NCBI GenBank assembly: GCA_934474025.1
Contig: CAKSMF010000003.1
Location: 1 to 64,000, forward strand
Source: an uncultured Ruminococcus sp.
Lineage (GTDB): Bacteria; Bacillota; Clostridia; Oscillospirales; Ruminococcaceae
Length of the DNA stretch: 64,000 nt
Reading direction: 5' to 3'
Shown here piece by piece: positions 33,199 to 42,759 of this stretch (the stretch's first letter is position 1; the number at the start of each line of letters is the position of its first letter). The position numbers and the translations under genes were made by a program. Under the pieces are notes generated by a model. It did not search any database and was not told the DNA's origin. It saw only the letters and a list, made by a program, of their open reading frames with translations.

Positions 33199-34068
33199 TC
33201 AACAGTGAACAGAAATAAGTCTGTAAACTGCCTCATAAATACGTTTTGCAACATATGGATTGTTCATTGTATATAAATGGATTCCGTCAACATCATGTGA
33301 AATAAGGTCTACAATCTGGTCGATAGCATAAGCGATTCCGGCATCACGCAAAGATTCCGGATTATCTCCGTATCGTTCAATCATTCTTATGAATTTTTTT
33401 GGTAATTTGATTCCGCAGAGTTTAACCATGCGTTGAATTTGTGCCTTATTAGTAACCGGCATTATACCGGCTTCAATCGGAACGTTAATTCCGGCAAGTT
33501 CTGTGCGTTCACGGAAAGAATAAAAATCATCATTATCCAAAAACAACTGTGTAATAAGGTGTGATGAACCACAATCAACTTTTTGTTTCAGATAGAATAT
33601 GTCTTCAATAATGTTTTTGCTTTCTGCGTGGCATTCAGGATAACAAGCAGAAATAATATTAAAATCATAACGTTCACGTATAAAAGAAATCAAATCATTT
33701 GCGTGCTTGAATCTACCGTTTGGCTTGGTATCAGGGGAAATATCCCCACGTAATGCAAGGATATTTTCGATACCATTATTTTTTAGTTTGTCAAGTATTT
33801 CAATTGCATCAGTTTCAGAAAGATTGATACAAGGCATATGTGCAATGCTTTCGATACCGTATTTATTTTTTATATCCGATGCAATCTGAATAGTTTTATC
33901 ACCATTTTTTCCACCGCCTGCACCGTATGTCACGCTGATGAAATCCGGATTTAAACCTGAAAGTTTATCTAAAGTTTTGTAAATCACGCTTTCATCAGCG
34001 GTGGGCTTAGGTGGGAATACTTCAAATGACAAAACTGTTTTGTCATTAAATAAATCAGCTGTTTTCAC
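33199..34068 (-). CDS. metF: 5,10-methylenetetrahydrofolate reductase
   Basis: This 289-residue flavoprotein TIM barrel has SFEVFPPKPTADESVIYKTL, ISVTYGAGGGKNGDKTIQIA, NILALRGDISPDT and LITQLFLDNDDFYSF. It makes 5-methyl-tetrahydrofolate, the methyl donor for MetE encoded just upstream. The genes overlap by 14 bases (metE ends at 34055), so they are co-translated. No electron-transfer partner is encoded nearby. Confidence 0.95.
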   Translation of the reverse strand: MKTADLFNDKTVLSFEVFPPKPTADESVIYKTLDKLSGLNPDFISVTYGAGGGKNGDKTIQIASDIKNKYGIESIAHMPCINLSETDAIEILDKLKNNGIENILALRGDISPDTKPNGRFKHANDLISFIRERYDFNIISACYPECHAESKNIIEDIFYLKQKVDCGSSHLITQLFLDNDDFYSFRERTELAGINVPIEAGIMPVTNKAQIQRMVKLCGIKLPKKFIRMIERYGDNPESLRDAGIAYAIDQIVDLISHDVDGIHLYTMNNPYVAKRIYEAVYRLISVHC

Positions 34069-36328
34069 TGCGAATCTCCTCTACCGCACGGACAAGATTT
34101 TCAAGACTTGGAATAGTCTCAGCATTACCTCTTGTTTTAAGACCACAGTCAGGATTTGCCCAGAGCTTGTCTGCTGGAATTTTATTCAACATTTTATTGA
34201 GAGCATTTTTAATTTCTGTTATAGACGGAACTCTTGGAGAATGAATATCATAAACTCCTGGACCTACTTCTGTTCTGAAGTTATTTTCTTTAAGTACATC
34301 TAAAATAGTGAGGTCAGAACGACTTGCTTCAAATGTAATTACATCGGCATCCATATCGTCAATTTCCTTGATGATATCAGCAAATTCACTATAACACATA
34401 TGTGTATGAATTTGTGTTTCTGGTTTAACTCCGCTATGAACAAGACGGAATGCAGGTATTGCCCAGTCTAAATAATCGCATTTCCAGTCAGACTTACGGA
34501 GAGGAAGTTTTTCACGCAGTGCTGCTTCATCTACCTGAATGATTTTAATACCATTTGCTTCAAGGTCAAGAACTTCTTCACGAATAGCAAGAGCAATCTG
34601 ATAAGCACTTTCCTTTAATGAAATGTCTTCACGTGGGAATGACCAGTTTAAAATTGTAACAGGACCTGTTAACATACCTTTCATTGGTTTTTTGGTAAGA
34701 CTTTGTGCGTAAACAGACCATTTAACTGTCATAGGCTTTGCACGTGAAATGTCTCCCCATACTACCGGAGGTTTTACGCAACGTGTACCATAAGACTGTA
34801 CCCATGCCTTTTCAGTGAAAATGTATCCGTCCAGACACTCGCCGAAATATTCTACCATGTCATTACGTTCAAATTCTCCATGAACTAAAACATCAAGACC
34901 TATTTTTTCCTGTAATTTAACGCATTCTGATATTTTATCTTTTATGTAGGATTCGTATTTTTCTTCTGAAATTTCGCCCTTACGGAATGATGCACGAGCA
35001 ATTCTTACATCAGCAGTCTGTGGGAAAGAACCTATTGTAGTAGTTGGAATAAAAGGAAGTTTAAATGCATCTTTCTGAATTTTTTCACGTTCTTCAAATG
35101 CCGGAAGTCTTACAAAATCCTTATCAGAAAGTGCTGAAATATTATTTTGTACAGTTTTATTTGCACCGCTTCTGGATTCTTTGAATAAAAGTGAATTTTT
35201 CTTATATTCATCTGTTTCAGCAGGATTTGAAGAATCAAGGATTTTTTTGAGTTCAGCAAGTTCATTAAGCTTTTCTTCTGCATATGCAAAATGCTTTTTA
35301 TAGCTGTCTGAAAGCTTTGTTTCGTTCTTGAGAGTATACGGAACGTGCAAAAGTGAGCAAGATGTATTTATAACAATATTTTCAGTATATTTTTTCAATT
35401 CTGAAACAACTGAAAGAGTATTAGAATAGTTATTTTTCCATATATTTTTACCGTTTACGACACCTGCAAAAAGTGTTTTTTCAGCCGGAAAACCATTTGT
35501 TTTAACGAGTTCAAGACTTTTCTTGCCTTCAACGAAGTCCAGACCAATTCCGTCAAAGTCAAGAGAACAAATTTCTTTATAGCAGTCACGAACATCACCG
35601 AAATATGTTTGTGAAAGTACTTTTACATTATGTTTTTCAGAAAGAATACCTTTGTAAAGCTGTACAAAAAGTTCTTTGTCTTTGTCTGTCATATCCATTA
35701 CAAGACAAGGTTCATCAAACTGAACCCATTCAGCAGATAAATTATTGAATTTTTTAAGAATTTCAATATATGCTGAAATAATTGAGTCAACAAAATCAAC
35801 AGCAGTTTTATTTTCTGTATATCTTGCAAGTTTAAGGAAAGTATATGCTCCGATAATAACAGGTTTTGTTTTTATACCATTTTCCAGTGCTTCAGAGAAT
35901 AATTCAAAAGGTTTGCTACCGGATAACTTAATATTTGTATTGTCGTCAATTTCTGGTACAAGGTAATGATAGTTGGTATTAAACCATTTTTTCATTGCAA
36001 AAGCCTTAACATCACCTTTTTCGCCTTGATAACCTCTTGCCATTGCAAAATATGTCTCCAGTTCTGATAAATCAAGTTTGCGGTATCTTTCAGGTATTGC
36101 ATTGAGCAGGAAAGCAGTATCAAGCACATTATCATAAAATGAAAAGTCATTTGACGGAATAAAATCTAGTCCGCTTTTACGCTGTAAGTCGAGATTTGCA
36201 AAACGGAGTTCTTTAGCTGTGTTCTGCAATTCTGACACAGAAACTTCACCTCTGAAGTATTTTTCGCTTGCAAATTTAAGTTCTCTTAAAGAGCCTATTC
36301 GTGGGTATCCTATAATTGAGGTTTTCAT
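34055..36328 (-). CDS. metE: Cobalamin-independent methionine synthase
   Basis: 757 residues with two barrels. N-terminal domain: MKTSIIGYPRIGSLRELKFA. The C-terminal catalytic barrel has TTTIGSFPQTADVRIARASF, LVHGEFERNDMVEYFGE, the zinc ligands IHTHMCYSEF and ANPDCGLKTRG, and the substrate loop DEAALREKLPLR. It methylates homocysteine from methyl-tetrahydrofolate polyglutamate. ATG 36328 is the start (MKTSIIGYP); a TTG six bases earlier is less likely. Carrying the B12-independent enzyme while also encoding B12 uptake suggests B12 is used elsewhere. The leader is short and shows no S-box. Confidence 0.96.
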   Translation of the reverse strand: MKTSIIGYPRIGSLRELKFASEKYFRGEVSVSELQNTAKELRFANLDLQRKSGLDFIPSNDFSFYDNVLDTAFLLNAIPERYRKLDLSELETYFAMARGYQGEKGDVKAFAMKKWFNTNYHYLVPEIDDNTNIKLSGSKPFELFSEALENGIKTKPVIIGAYTFLKLARYTENKTAVDFVDSIISAYIEILKKFNNLSAEWVQFDEPCLVMDMTDKDKELFVQLYKGILSEKHNVKVLSQTYFGDVRDCYKEICSLDFDGIGLDFVEGKKSLELVKTNGFPAEKTLFAGVVNGKNIWKNNYSNTLSVVSELKKYTENIVINTSCSLLHVPYTLKNETKLSDSYKKHFAYAEEKLNELAELKKILDSSNPAETDEYKKNSLLFKESRSGANKTVQNNISALSDKDFVRLPAFEEREKIQKDAFKLPFIPTTTIGSFPQTADVRIARASFRKGEISEEKYESYIKDKISECVKLQEKIGLDVLVHGEFERNDMVEYFGECLDGYIFTEKAWVQSYGTRCVKPPVVWGDISRAKPMTVKWSVYAQSLTKKPMKGMLTGPVTILNWSFPREDISLKESAYQIALAIREEVLDLEANGIKIIQVDEAALREKLPLRKSDWKCDYLDWAIPAFRLVHSGVKPETQIHTHMCYSEFADIIKEIDDMDADVITFEASRSDLTILDVLKENNFRTEVGPGVYDIHSPRVPSITEIKNALNKMLNKIPADKLWANPDCGLKTRGNAETIPSLENLVRAVEEIRSENS

Positions 36329-36455
36329 AAACAATCGCCTTTCTTTTTTTTACTGTACCTATTATAGCATACTTTTGCAGATATGTGTTAACTCCTGTTT
36401 TTTATTATCTGCCATAGTTTTAAACTATATCAAAATTGATGTGTTTTAAAATTAT

Positions 36456-36690
36456 TATACAAATTTAAGAAGTTCGTTGCGTACTTTTTCAAGACGGCTA
36501 TCAGAAAATCCGAAATCCATTTCCTTATAACTCTATAAAAATCTTGAAATGCTGTATTTTTCAAAAAAGTGTTAATAGTTTTATACCACTTCACTGTGTC
36601 TTCTGGGGACACAAAATCAATTACGCCATACTCACCGCAATAAAGGAGAGTATTATTTTCTTTTGCTTTTTCGATTGCAGAAACAAATAT
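36456..36690 (-). pseudogene. Tandem duplicate of the 3' end of the GH5 gene
   Basis: About 230 bases here are roughly 90% identical by eye to 36742-36972, the last part of the GH5 gene. It encodes AIEKAKENNTLLYCGEYGVI with the catalytic Glu, then VSPEDTVKWYKTINT, and loses frame soon after. It lacks the rest of the barrel. It lies just beyond the GH5 terminator. This is a partial tandem duplication that is decaying, or the remnant of a second GH5 gene. Confidence 0.85.
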
Positions 36691-36691
36691 T

Positions 36692-36734
36692 AAAAACTCG
36701 TTCCTTTTTGATAAATAAGCGGGAACGAGTTTTT
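36692..36734 (-). terminator. Terminator after GH5
   Basis: AAAAACTCGTTCC (36692-36704) is complementary to GGAACGAGTTTTT (36722-36734), with T-rich ends on the minus strand. Confidence 0.75.
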
Positions 36735-36737
36735 TTA

Positions 36738-37691
36738 TCATACAAATTTAAGAAGTTCGTTTCGTACTTTTTCAAGACGGCTATCAGAAAATCCGAAATC
36801 CATTTCTTTATAGCTCCATAAACATCTTGAAATACCGTATTTTTCGAAAATGGTGTTAATAGTTTTATACCACTTCACTGTGTCTTCTGGGGACACCAAA
36901 TCAATTACGCCATACTCACCGCAATAAAGGAGAGTATTATTTTCTTTTGCCTTTTCGATTGCAGGAGCAAACAATTCTTCAAAAAATTCAGGAGTAATAT
37001 TACTTTCATCGAATGTCAGACGTTTTTCAGGATTAATTATATCCGTCCAATATGCTCCCTGATGAGTGAATTTTAAAGGTTCGTAGCAATGAAAATTATA
37101 AACAACTTTATCATCATAGGGTGCTGTAAGGGCTGTTAATGCTGATGCACTGTTATTTTCATAACTTCCGACAAGAATAATAGTATCAGGAGCTATCATT
37201 CTTATTCTTCTTATGCATTCATTTGAAATTTTGTTCCATGCATAAATATAACTTTTTTCTGTAACTTCATTAAGAAGTTCAAAAATGACATTTTCTGGAT
37301 ATTGTCCGTAATGTCTTGCGATTTCCTCCCACAAGCGATAAAAGCGTTCCTGAAGCTGTTTGCTATCAAAGAACCCTGATTCATTTTCACCATAGTTATC
37401 AAATGAAAATCCTGCTGTTTTATGAAGGTCAATCACAACATTAAGTGAATATTTATGACACATTTCCAAAGCCCAGTTTATTCTTGAAAATCCATCTTCT
37501 CTGAAACCATTGTTGTCATTTTCAAGAACATTGTAATCTACAGGAATTCTCACATGGTCAAATCCCCATGAAGCAATTTTTTTAAAATCTTCCTCTTTGA
37601 TGAAGTTATTCAGTCTGTCGTTACTGTAATCACATTGTGATAACCAACCGCCCAAATTTATTCCTTTATGAAAACCATTGATTTTAAACAT
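36738..37691 (-). CDS. Intracellular GH5 endoglucanase/beta-glucanase
   Basis: 317 residues. The GH5 barrel starts at once (MFKINGFHKGINLGGWLSQC) with no signal peptide and no dockerin or CBM, so the enzyme is cytoplasmic and probably acts on imported oligosaccharides. Catalytic acid/base is in VIFELLNEVTEKSYI and the nucleophile in TLLYCGEYGVI. Also present are HVRIPVDYN, VVIDLHKTAGFSF and VVYNFHCYEPLKFTHQG. ATG 37691 is chosen over the frame opening at 37763 because the fold begins there and an AGGA site precedes it. It is divergent from an AraC regulator whose presumed operator lies between them. Confidence 0.92.
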   Translation of the reverse strand: MFKINGFHKGINLGGWLSQCDYSNDRLNNFIKEEDFKKIASWGFDHVRIPVDYNVLENDNNGFREDGFSRINWALEMCHKYSLNVVIDLHKTAGFSFDNYGENESGFFDSKQLQERFYRLWEEIARHYGQYPENVIFELLNEVTEKSYIYAWNKISNECIRRIRMIAPDTIILVGSYENNSASALTALTAPYDDKVVYNFHCYEPLKFTHQGAYWTDIINPEKRLTFDESNITPEFFEELFAPAIEKAKENNTLLYCGEYGVIDLVSPEDTVKWYKTINTIFEKYGISRCLWSYKEMDFGFSDSRLEKVRNELLKFV

Positions 37692-37750
37692 TAGTATTCC
37701 TGCCTTTCTTTTTGAATTTACATAAGAATAGCATATTTCTATAAATAAAA

Positions 37751-37803
37751 ATATCATATTCATGTGATTTATATCATATTTATGTTGTGTTTTATTTTAT
37801 AAT
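37751..37803 (+). promoter_or_regulatory. Direct-repeat operator and araC promoter between GH5 and AraC
   Basis: ATATCATATTCATGT (37751-37765) is repeated as ATATCATATTTATGT (37771-37785), a 20-base period with one mismatch, typical of AraC half-sites on one DNA face. A TATAAT at 37798-37803 serves the AraC gene. On the other strand a TATTCT (37730-37725) could be the GH5 -10 box, with the repeats over its -35 region. Confidence 0.65.
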
Positions 37804-37833
37804 AGTTTATAATTGATTATGAGGTGATTTTAT

Positions 37834-38577
37834 ATGGATATAAAAAAGAAACTTTCTAATACAGAATTTCTTAATCGTGAATACAATATTTCACATATGC
37901 CTTATGAGCGGGAAATAGCTTTTTTTCAGAGTATAAAAACTGGTGATATAAATGAAACTCAAAGGCTTTTTAAACCACTGAACAGCAAAGAACTCGGAAA
38001 ACTTAGTGATAATAAACTCAGAAATCTTAAATATCATCTTATTATAACAGTTGCTTTTATTACAAGATACTGTATTGAGGGCGGTATGGAAATGGAAACA
38101 GCTTATAATTTAAGTGATATTTATGTTTATGCTATTGACAAGTGCAGTACAGAAGAACAGATTAATTTACTGCATAGGGAACTTGTTGACGATTATTCTC
38201 AAAGAATGCAGTTATTGCATAAAGCAAATCTTTATCCAAAACCTATTATTGTGTGTCTTGATTACATTTATGATAATTTGCATACAAAAATTACTCTTAA
38301 AAAGCTTTCTGAAATTACAAAACTCAGTACATCTCACTTGTCTAAACTTTTTCATAAAGAAGTAGGGATTACAATTTCGGAGTATATTATAAATAAAAAA
38401 ATTGAAACTGCTGAAAATATGCTTAGATTTTCAGATTATTCATGTATAGAAATAGCAAATTATCTATGTTTTAGTTCAGAAAGTCATTTCATTCAGGTAT
38501 TTAAGAAGCATACCGGATATACTCCAAAAGTTTATAAACAGAAGTTTTTCAGAAATAGGAGCGATTTAACAAGATAA
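37834..38577 (+). CDS. AraC-family regulator of the GH5 locus
   Basis: 247 residues. The C-terminal ~100 residues are two AraC HTH motifs (LKKLSEITKLSTSHLSKLFH and SCIEIANYLCFSSESHFIQV). The N-terminal ~140 residues do not look like a cupin; they contain a shared motif (PYEREIAFFQSIKTGDINET, FITRYCIEGGMEMETAYNLS) also found in the regulator at 59655. That suggests a specific subfamily with its own sensor domain. GAGGTG precedes ATG 37834. It is divergent from GH5, which it probably activates in response to cellodextrins or other glucans; the inducer is inferred. Confidence 0.88.
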   Translation: MDIKKKLSNTEFLNREYNISHMPYEREIAFFQSIKTGDINETQRLFKPLNSKELGKLSDNKLRNLKYHLIITVAFITRYCIEGGMEMETAYNLSDIYVYAIDKCSTEEQINLLHRELVDDYSQRMQLLHKANLYPKPIIVCLDYIYDNLHTKITLKKLSEITKLSTSHLSKLFHKEVGITISEYIINKKIETAENMLRFSDYSCIEIANYLCFSSESHFIQVFKKHTGYTPKVYKQKFFRNRSDLTR

Positions 38578-38670
38578 AATGTTCTATATTGCATAAGTAA
38601 GTCTGATATGGAAATAATAAATACAGATAATAAATTATTAAAATTAATCTGAAATAAGGAGATAAAAAAT

Positions 38671-39234
38671 ATGTCAATGATTAACAAGGAAATTTCGGAC
38701 TTCAATGTTATGGCATTTTGTAAAGGAGAGTTCAGAAACGTCACTAAAAAGGATATTTTAGGTAAGTGGAGTGTATTTTTCTTTTATCCAGCCGATTTTA
38801 CTTTTGTTTGCCCTACGGAACTTGAAGACCTTGCAAACAAATATACTGATTTTCAGCAATCGAATTGTGAGGTTTATTCTGTTTCAACGGATACACACTT
38901 TGTTCATAAAGCATGGTATGACGTATCCGAACGCATAAAGAAAATAGATTATATAATGCTTGCTGACCCTACTCATAAATTATCAAAGGATTTTGAAGTT
39001 TACATTGAAACGGACGGTATTGCAGAACGTGGCAGTTTTATTGTTAATCCGGAAGGAAAAATAGTCTCTTATGAAGTGAGTTCCGGTAATGTTGGAAGAA
39101 ATGCAGAAGAATTATTCCGTAAATTAAAAGCTTGTCAGTTTGTTGCGGAACATGGCGATGAAGTTTGCCCTGCTAATTGGAAACCAGGTTCAGAAACTCT
39201 TAAACCCAGTCTTGATTTGGTAGGTAAATTATAA
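38671..39234 (+). CDS. ahpC: Alkyl hydroperoxide reductase subunit C (peroxiredoxin)
   Basis: This 187-residue typical 2-Cys peroxiredoxin has the peroxidatic Cys in FFYPADFTFVCPTELEDLAN (~residue 47) and the resolving Cys in GDEVCPANWKPGS near the C-terminus. It reduces hydrogen peroxide and organic peroxides. AAGGAG lies 9 bases before ATG 38671. The stop codon overlaps the start of the reductase gene by one base (TAATG), so the two proteins are made together. A short TAATAA-A-TTATTA palindrome upstream (38628-38640) is not a convincing PerR box. Confidence 0.96.
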   Translation: MSMINKEISDFNVMAFCKGEFRNVTKKDILGKWSVFFFYPADFTFVCPTELEDLANKYTDFQQSNCEVYSVSTDTHFVHKAWYDVSERIKKIDYIMLADPTHKLSKDFEVYIETDGIAERGSFIVNPEGKIVSYEVSSGNVGRNAEELFRKLKACQFVAEHGDEVCPANWKPGSETLKPSLDLVGKL

Positions 39235-40844
39235 TGGATAATAAGAATATTTATGATGTTGTTATAGTTGGAGGAGGTCCTGCCGGTCTTACGTCTGCTT
39301 TGTACCTTGCCCGTGCCAGATATAGAGTAGTTATTGTTGAAAAGGAACAGTTCGGCGGACAAATTACAATTACATCAGAGATTGTGAATTATCCTGGTGT
39401 AAAACTTATAAGCGGTGCAAAACTTACTGAAACTATAAAACAGCAGGCAGAAAGTTTCGGTGCGGAATTTTTAGTTGCAAATGCCACGAAACTGACTTCT
39501 GATGATGATATTAAAACAGTTCATACTACAAAAGGCGATTTGAAATGTTTTGGTATAGTTATAGCAACAGGGGCATATCCAAGAACGATTGGTTTTAAAG
39601 GGGAAGATGAATTCCGTGGTCGTGGTGTTGCATATTGTGCAACCTGTGACGGAGAATTTTTTACAGATAAGGAAATTTTCGTTGTTGGAGGAGGCTTTGC
39701 AGCAGCCGAAGAAAGTGTATTTCTTACAAAGTTTGCAAAGCATATAACACTTCTTATCCGTAAAGAAGATTTTTCCTGTGCTGAATCTGTGTCTGAAAAA
39801 GCTAAAAATCATGAAAAAATTACCATATTATACAATACTGAAGTAGAATCTGTTTCCGGAGATACAGAATTGCATTCTATTCGTTATCGTAATAATATTA
39901 CAGGAGAAGTTACAGAATATAAAGCTAAAGACGGTGATACTTTCGGAGTTTTCATATTTGCAGGATATAAACCGGAAACCGCATTGTTGCGTGGATTAGT
40001 TAATCTTAATGAACAGGGATATGTGATTACAGATAACAACCGGAAAACAAATATTAATGGTTTATATGTTGCCGGTGATATCTGTGAAAAGAATTTGCAT
40101 CAGGTAGTGACTGCTGTCAGTGATGGTGCGATTGTTGCAACAGAACTTGAAAAATATGTTACTGCAATTCAAAAGAAAACAGGAATTATTCCGGAACACA
40201 AAAAGTCAATTTCTGATAGTCATAAAAAGCAAAACAGCGGATTTTTTTCTGAAGAAATATATACACAGCTTGAATCAGTTTTCAAGAAGATGAAGAAAAA
40301 ACTTATTTTAAAGCTGTTTCTTGATGATAATCCGATTTCGGCAGAACTTAAAAATTATATTGAGGAAATAGCACAATGTACAGAAAATCTTTATGTTGAA
40401 GTTGCAGATAATTCAGAATCAGAAGAATATCTGCCATGTGTAAGCGTTTGCTATGAAGACGGCAGAAAAATAGGTCTTGCATTTCATGGTGTTCCGAGTG
40501 GACATGAATTTACATCGTTTGTGCTTGGATTGTATAATGCAAGTGGTTGCGGTCAGGAATTGGATATTCAGGATAAATCAGATATTGAACGCATTAAAGA
40601 ACCTATGCTTATTCAAGTATTAGTGACTCTTTCTTGTACAATGTGTCCGGAGCTTGTAACAGCAGTACAAAGAATAGCGGTAGAAAATCCTAATGTTTCC
40701 GCAGAAATATATGATGTAAATTACTTTAAAGAACTTCGTGAAAAATATCGCATAATGAGTGTTCCGTGTCTTTTAGTCAATGGTAAAATTGTTTCTTTTG
40801 GAAAGAAGAATTTACGACAGGTTCTTGATATACTTGTTGAATAA
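39234..40844 (+). CDS. AhpF-like peroxiredoxin reductase with domains in reversed order
   Basis: 536 residues. Residues 1-~305 are a thioredoxin reductase-type flavoprotein (VIVGGGPAGLTSALYLARAR, active-site CATCDGEFF, FVVGGGFAAAEESVFL, GLYVAGDICEKNLHQVV). Residues ~335-536 resemble the tandem thioredoxin-like NTD of AhpF, with a redox CTMC in LSCTMCPELVTAVQ and a cis-Pro in IMSVPCLLVNGKI. In enteric AhpF the NTD precedes the reductase; here it follows it. The role is NADH- or NADPH-dependent recycling of AhpC encoded one base upstream. Permuted versions are known in Clostridia. Confidence 0.92.
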   Translation: MDNKNIYDVVIVGGGPAGLTSALYLARARYRVVIVEKEQFGGQITITSEIVNYPGVKLISGAKLTETIKQQAESFGAEFLVANATKLTSDDDIKTVHTTKGDLKCFGIVIATGAYPRTIGFKGEDEFRGRGVAYCATCDGEFFTDKEIFVVGGGFAAAEESVFLTKFAKHITLLIRKEDFSCAESVSEKAKNHEKITILYNTEVESVSGDTELHSIRYRNNITGEVTEYKAKDGDTFGVFIFAGYKPETALLRGLVNLNEQGYVITDNNRKTNINGLYVAGDICEKNLHQVVTAVSDGAIVATELEKYVTAIQKKTGIIPEHKKSISDSHKKQNSGFFSEEIYTQLESVFKKMKKKLILKLFLDDNPISAELKNYIEEIAQCTENLYVEVADNSESEEYLPCVSVCYEDGRKIGLAFHGVPSGHEFTSFVLGLYNASGCGQELDIQDKSDIERIKEPMLIQVLVTLSCTMCPELVTAVQRIAVENPNVSAEIYDVNYFKELREKYRIMSVPCLLVNGKIVSFGKKNLRQVLDILVE

Positions 40845-40904
40845 TATTTCATTTAATACAGGCTTGCTTGATAATTTCGAGCAGTTCTATATTTATTCAA
40901 AAAA

Positions 40905-40938
40905 ATAAGCAGATTTCAACGGTGAAATCTGCTTTTAA
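40905..40938 (+). terminator. Terminator after the ahpC-ahpF-like operon
   Basis: AAGCAGATTTCA (40907-40918) and its exact complement (40923-40934), loop ACGG, then TTTT. Confidence 0.8.
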
Positions 40939-41010
40939 GAAAAAATATCAGAGAAGTAATAAAAATCACTTTTCATATACATTATATGACGGTTTTCAAG
41001 AAAATATACA

Positions 41011-42759
41011 TCATGACCCGAAAATTTTTTCAAGAATTGTAAGGAAAGTATCTCCTATGCTTTTTGATGTTACTATTTCGGAAACTCTGTCCGGACGGTT
41101 AGTTATTATATTGTCGACTCCCATAGCAATCATATGCTGAATATCTGAACGGTTATCAACTGTCCATACAAAAACACGTTTACCATTTTGATGAGCCATA
41201 TTTACAATACTTTGATTGATGAAAATATAGTTAAGACTTACAGCATCAATATACTTGAGTTGCGAAAATGAAGTTGAACTTGCTACATTAGCTATAAGAC
41301 CGGTTTTTATTTTAGGATTAATTTTTTTCACAGTTTTCAATGCATCATATGAAAATGATGTTATATAACATGAACGTTCTATTCCATATTCTTCAATGAC
41401 TTCCACAGTTTTTTCGGCTGTTTTTTTGATATTTCCGCTATTTTTAATTTCTATATTGAAGAGAATATCATTACCGAAATTTTCAAGTACTTCTGAAAGC
41501 AATACTATTTTAGCATCGGCAAAAGTATCATCTTTTCCAAACCACTTTCCAGCAGAAAATTTCTGTAATTCATCGTATGTGTACTCGCTTAGTTTACCTT
41601 TTCCGTTTGTAGTACGTTCAATAGTTTTATCATGAAACACTACTAATTGTTCATCTGCCGTAAGCTGTACATCAAGTTCAATATAGTCTGCACCTATTTC
41701 AACAGCTTCTTTGAATGCATACAAAGTATTTTCCGGTGCTACTGAGGAATATCCTCTGTGGGCAGTAATTTGTGTTCTTGTAAGAATGCCCATATTAAGA
41801 TTAATATTCCCCTCATAAAGAGCTTTTATATAGGTCGTATTGAGAAGAAGTCCTGCTACTGTCATTATAGATATAGTGATTATATGAGTGGATTTTTTTA
41901 ATTTGTGTTGACTCAAATCAGGAATAATAATCTCATCACAATCAGCATCTTCAAAGAAATTCTGAGTAATCCAGCAAGTTATTGCAGGTACAGACAAAAA
42001 TGATGACAATATTATAAAAACCCGACTTGCATATCTGAGGACTTTCAAAGCACTCTGAAAAGCTTTTATAGGTTCAGAAAAACCTTTTATTATCAATATT
42101 ATTATGAATGCCAGACCAAAAGTAATTACTGCACTTGCCACAAGCATACATATGCTCCATGAAAACAATGAAATTGCAGTTTTAAATTTTTTCTTTTTTA
42201 TAATCTGTTTGCTTTTCTTTATGCATTTTTTGAACTTATTTTCAGTGAGAACAAGATAATGCAGACTGTAACTTTTATCTACTATCAGGATTACTAAAAG
42301 TATTTGTATCAGGATATAAACAATAATAGCTGATGAACTGCTTACAGATTTGAAAATTGTTCGGACAATCGGCATAAGCGGTGCAAGAAACTGTCCTGAC
42401 GCAAATGTAAACTGTACTATCGGCATAAACAGCATGAATACCAGAAAACGTGGAATACCAGTCCATCGGAAAGCTTTTTTGAAGGCTTTGAGACCAGCAA
42501 TAAACATTCCACCTACTGTAATTTTTTGGTGACGGCAGTGACAAGCAAAACATGTTACCAGTGCGGAGAGTTCCACAAAAGTGAAAAATGCAACAAAAAA
42601 TATGATTATTATAAATGCGAATATTGTTGTAGGATTTTTTAAATATATAAGCAGATTTTCATCTGAAAGGTACGTGACACCAGAAACTTTCATTGTATAT
42701 TTTAGCATATATGCAAGCAAAGGTACTCCTATTGCCGAAAGAAAAAGCTTGGCAAGCAA
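41011..42759 (-). CDS. Membrane glycerophosphodiester phosphodiesterase
   Basis: 582 residues from a TTG at 42759. The N-terminal ~300 residues contain about six to eight hydrophobic helices of the GPDPase_memb type. The C-terminal ~240 residues are a GDPD barrel with catalytic ITAHRGYSSVAPENTLYAFK, GADYIELDVQLTAD and VFHDKTIERTTNGKG, and KRVFVWTVDN at the end. It hydrolyses glycerophosphodiesters or related polymers at the membrane. The frame stays open and protein-like upstream (LGNHIKKFLGSASTFIRAF), with an AAGGGAG site 8 bases before a CTG at 42837 and no ATG, GTG or TTG between. The true start may be that CTG. It is a single gene, leftward. Confidence 0.88.
   Translation of the reverse strand: MLAKLFLSAIGVPLLAYMLKYTMKVSGVTYLSDENLLIYLKNPTTIFAFIIIIFFVAFFTFVELSALVTCFACHCRHQKITVGGMFIAGLKAFKKAFRWTGIPRFLVFMLFMPIVQFTFASGQFLAPLMPIVRTIFKSVSSSSAIIVYILIQILLVILIVDKSYSLHYLVLTENKFKKCIKKSKQIIKKKKFKTAISLFSWSICMLVASAVITFGLAFIIILIIKGFSEPIKAFQSALKVLRYASRVFIILSSFLSVPAITCWITQNFFEDADCDEIIIPDLSQHKLKKSTHIITISIMTVAGLLLNTTYIKALYEGNINLNMGILTRTQITAHRGYSSVAPENTLYAFKEAVEIGADYIELDVQLTADEQLVVFHDKTIERTTNGKGKLSEYTYDELQKFSAGKWFGKDDTFADAKIVLLSEVLENFGNDILFNIEIKNSGNIKKTAEKTVEVIEEYGIERSCYITSFSYDALKTVKKINPKIKTGLIANVASSTSFSQLKYIDAVSLNYIFINQSIVNMAHQNGKRVFVWTVDNRSDIQHMIAMGVDNIITNRPDRVSEIVTSKSIGDTFLTILEKIFGS

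Noticed and set aside
36329..36430. SAM riboswitch (S-box) or other methionine-responsive leader before metE
   Set aside because: The leader is too short and lacks the S-box core. Only a weak TTAACA-N19-TATAAT promoter is visible.
38628..38640. Palindrome TAATAA-A-TTATTA upstream of ahpC as a PerR box
   Set aside because: It differs from the known PerR consensus and lies in very AT-rich DNA where such palindromes arise by chance.
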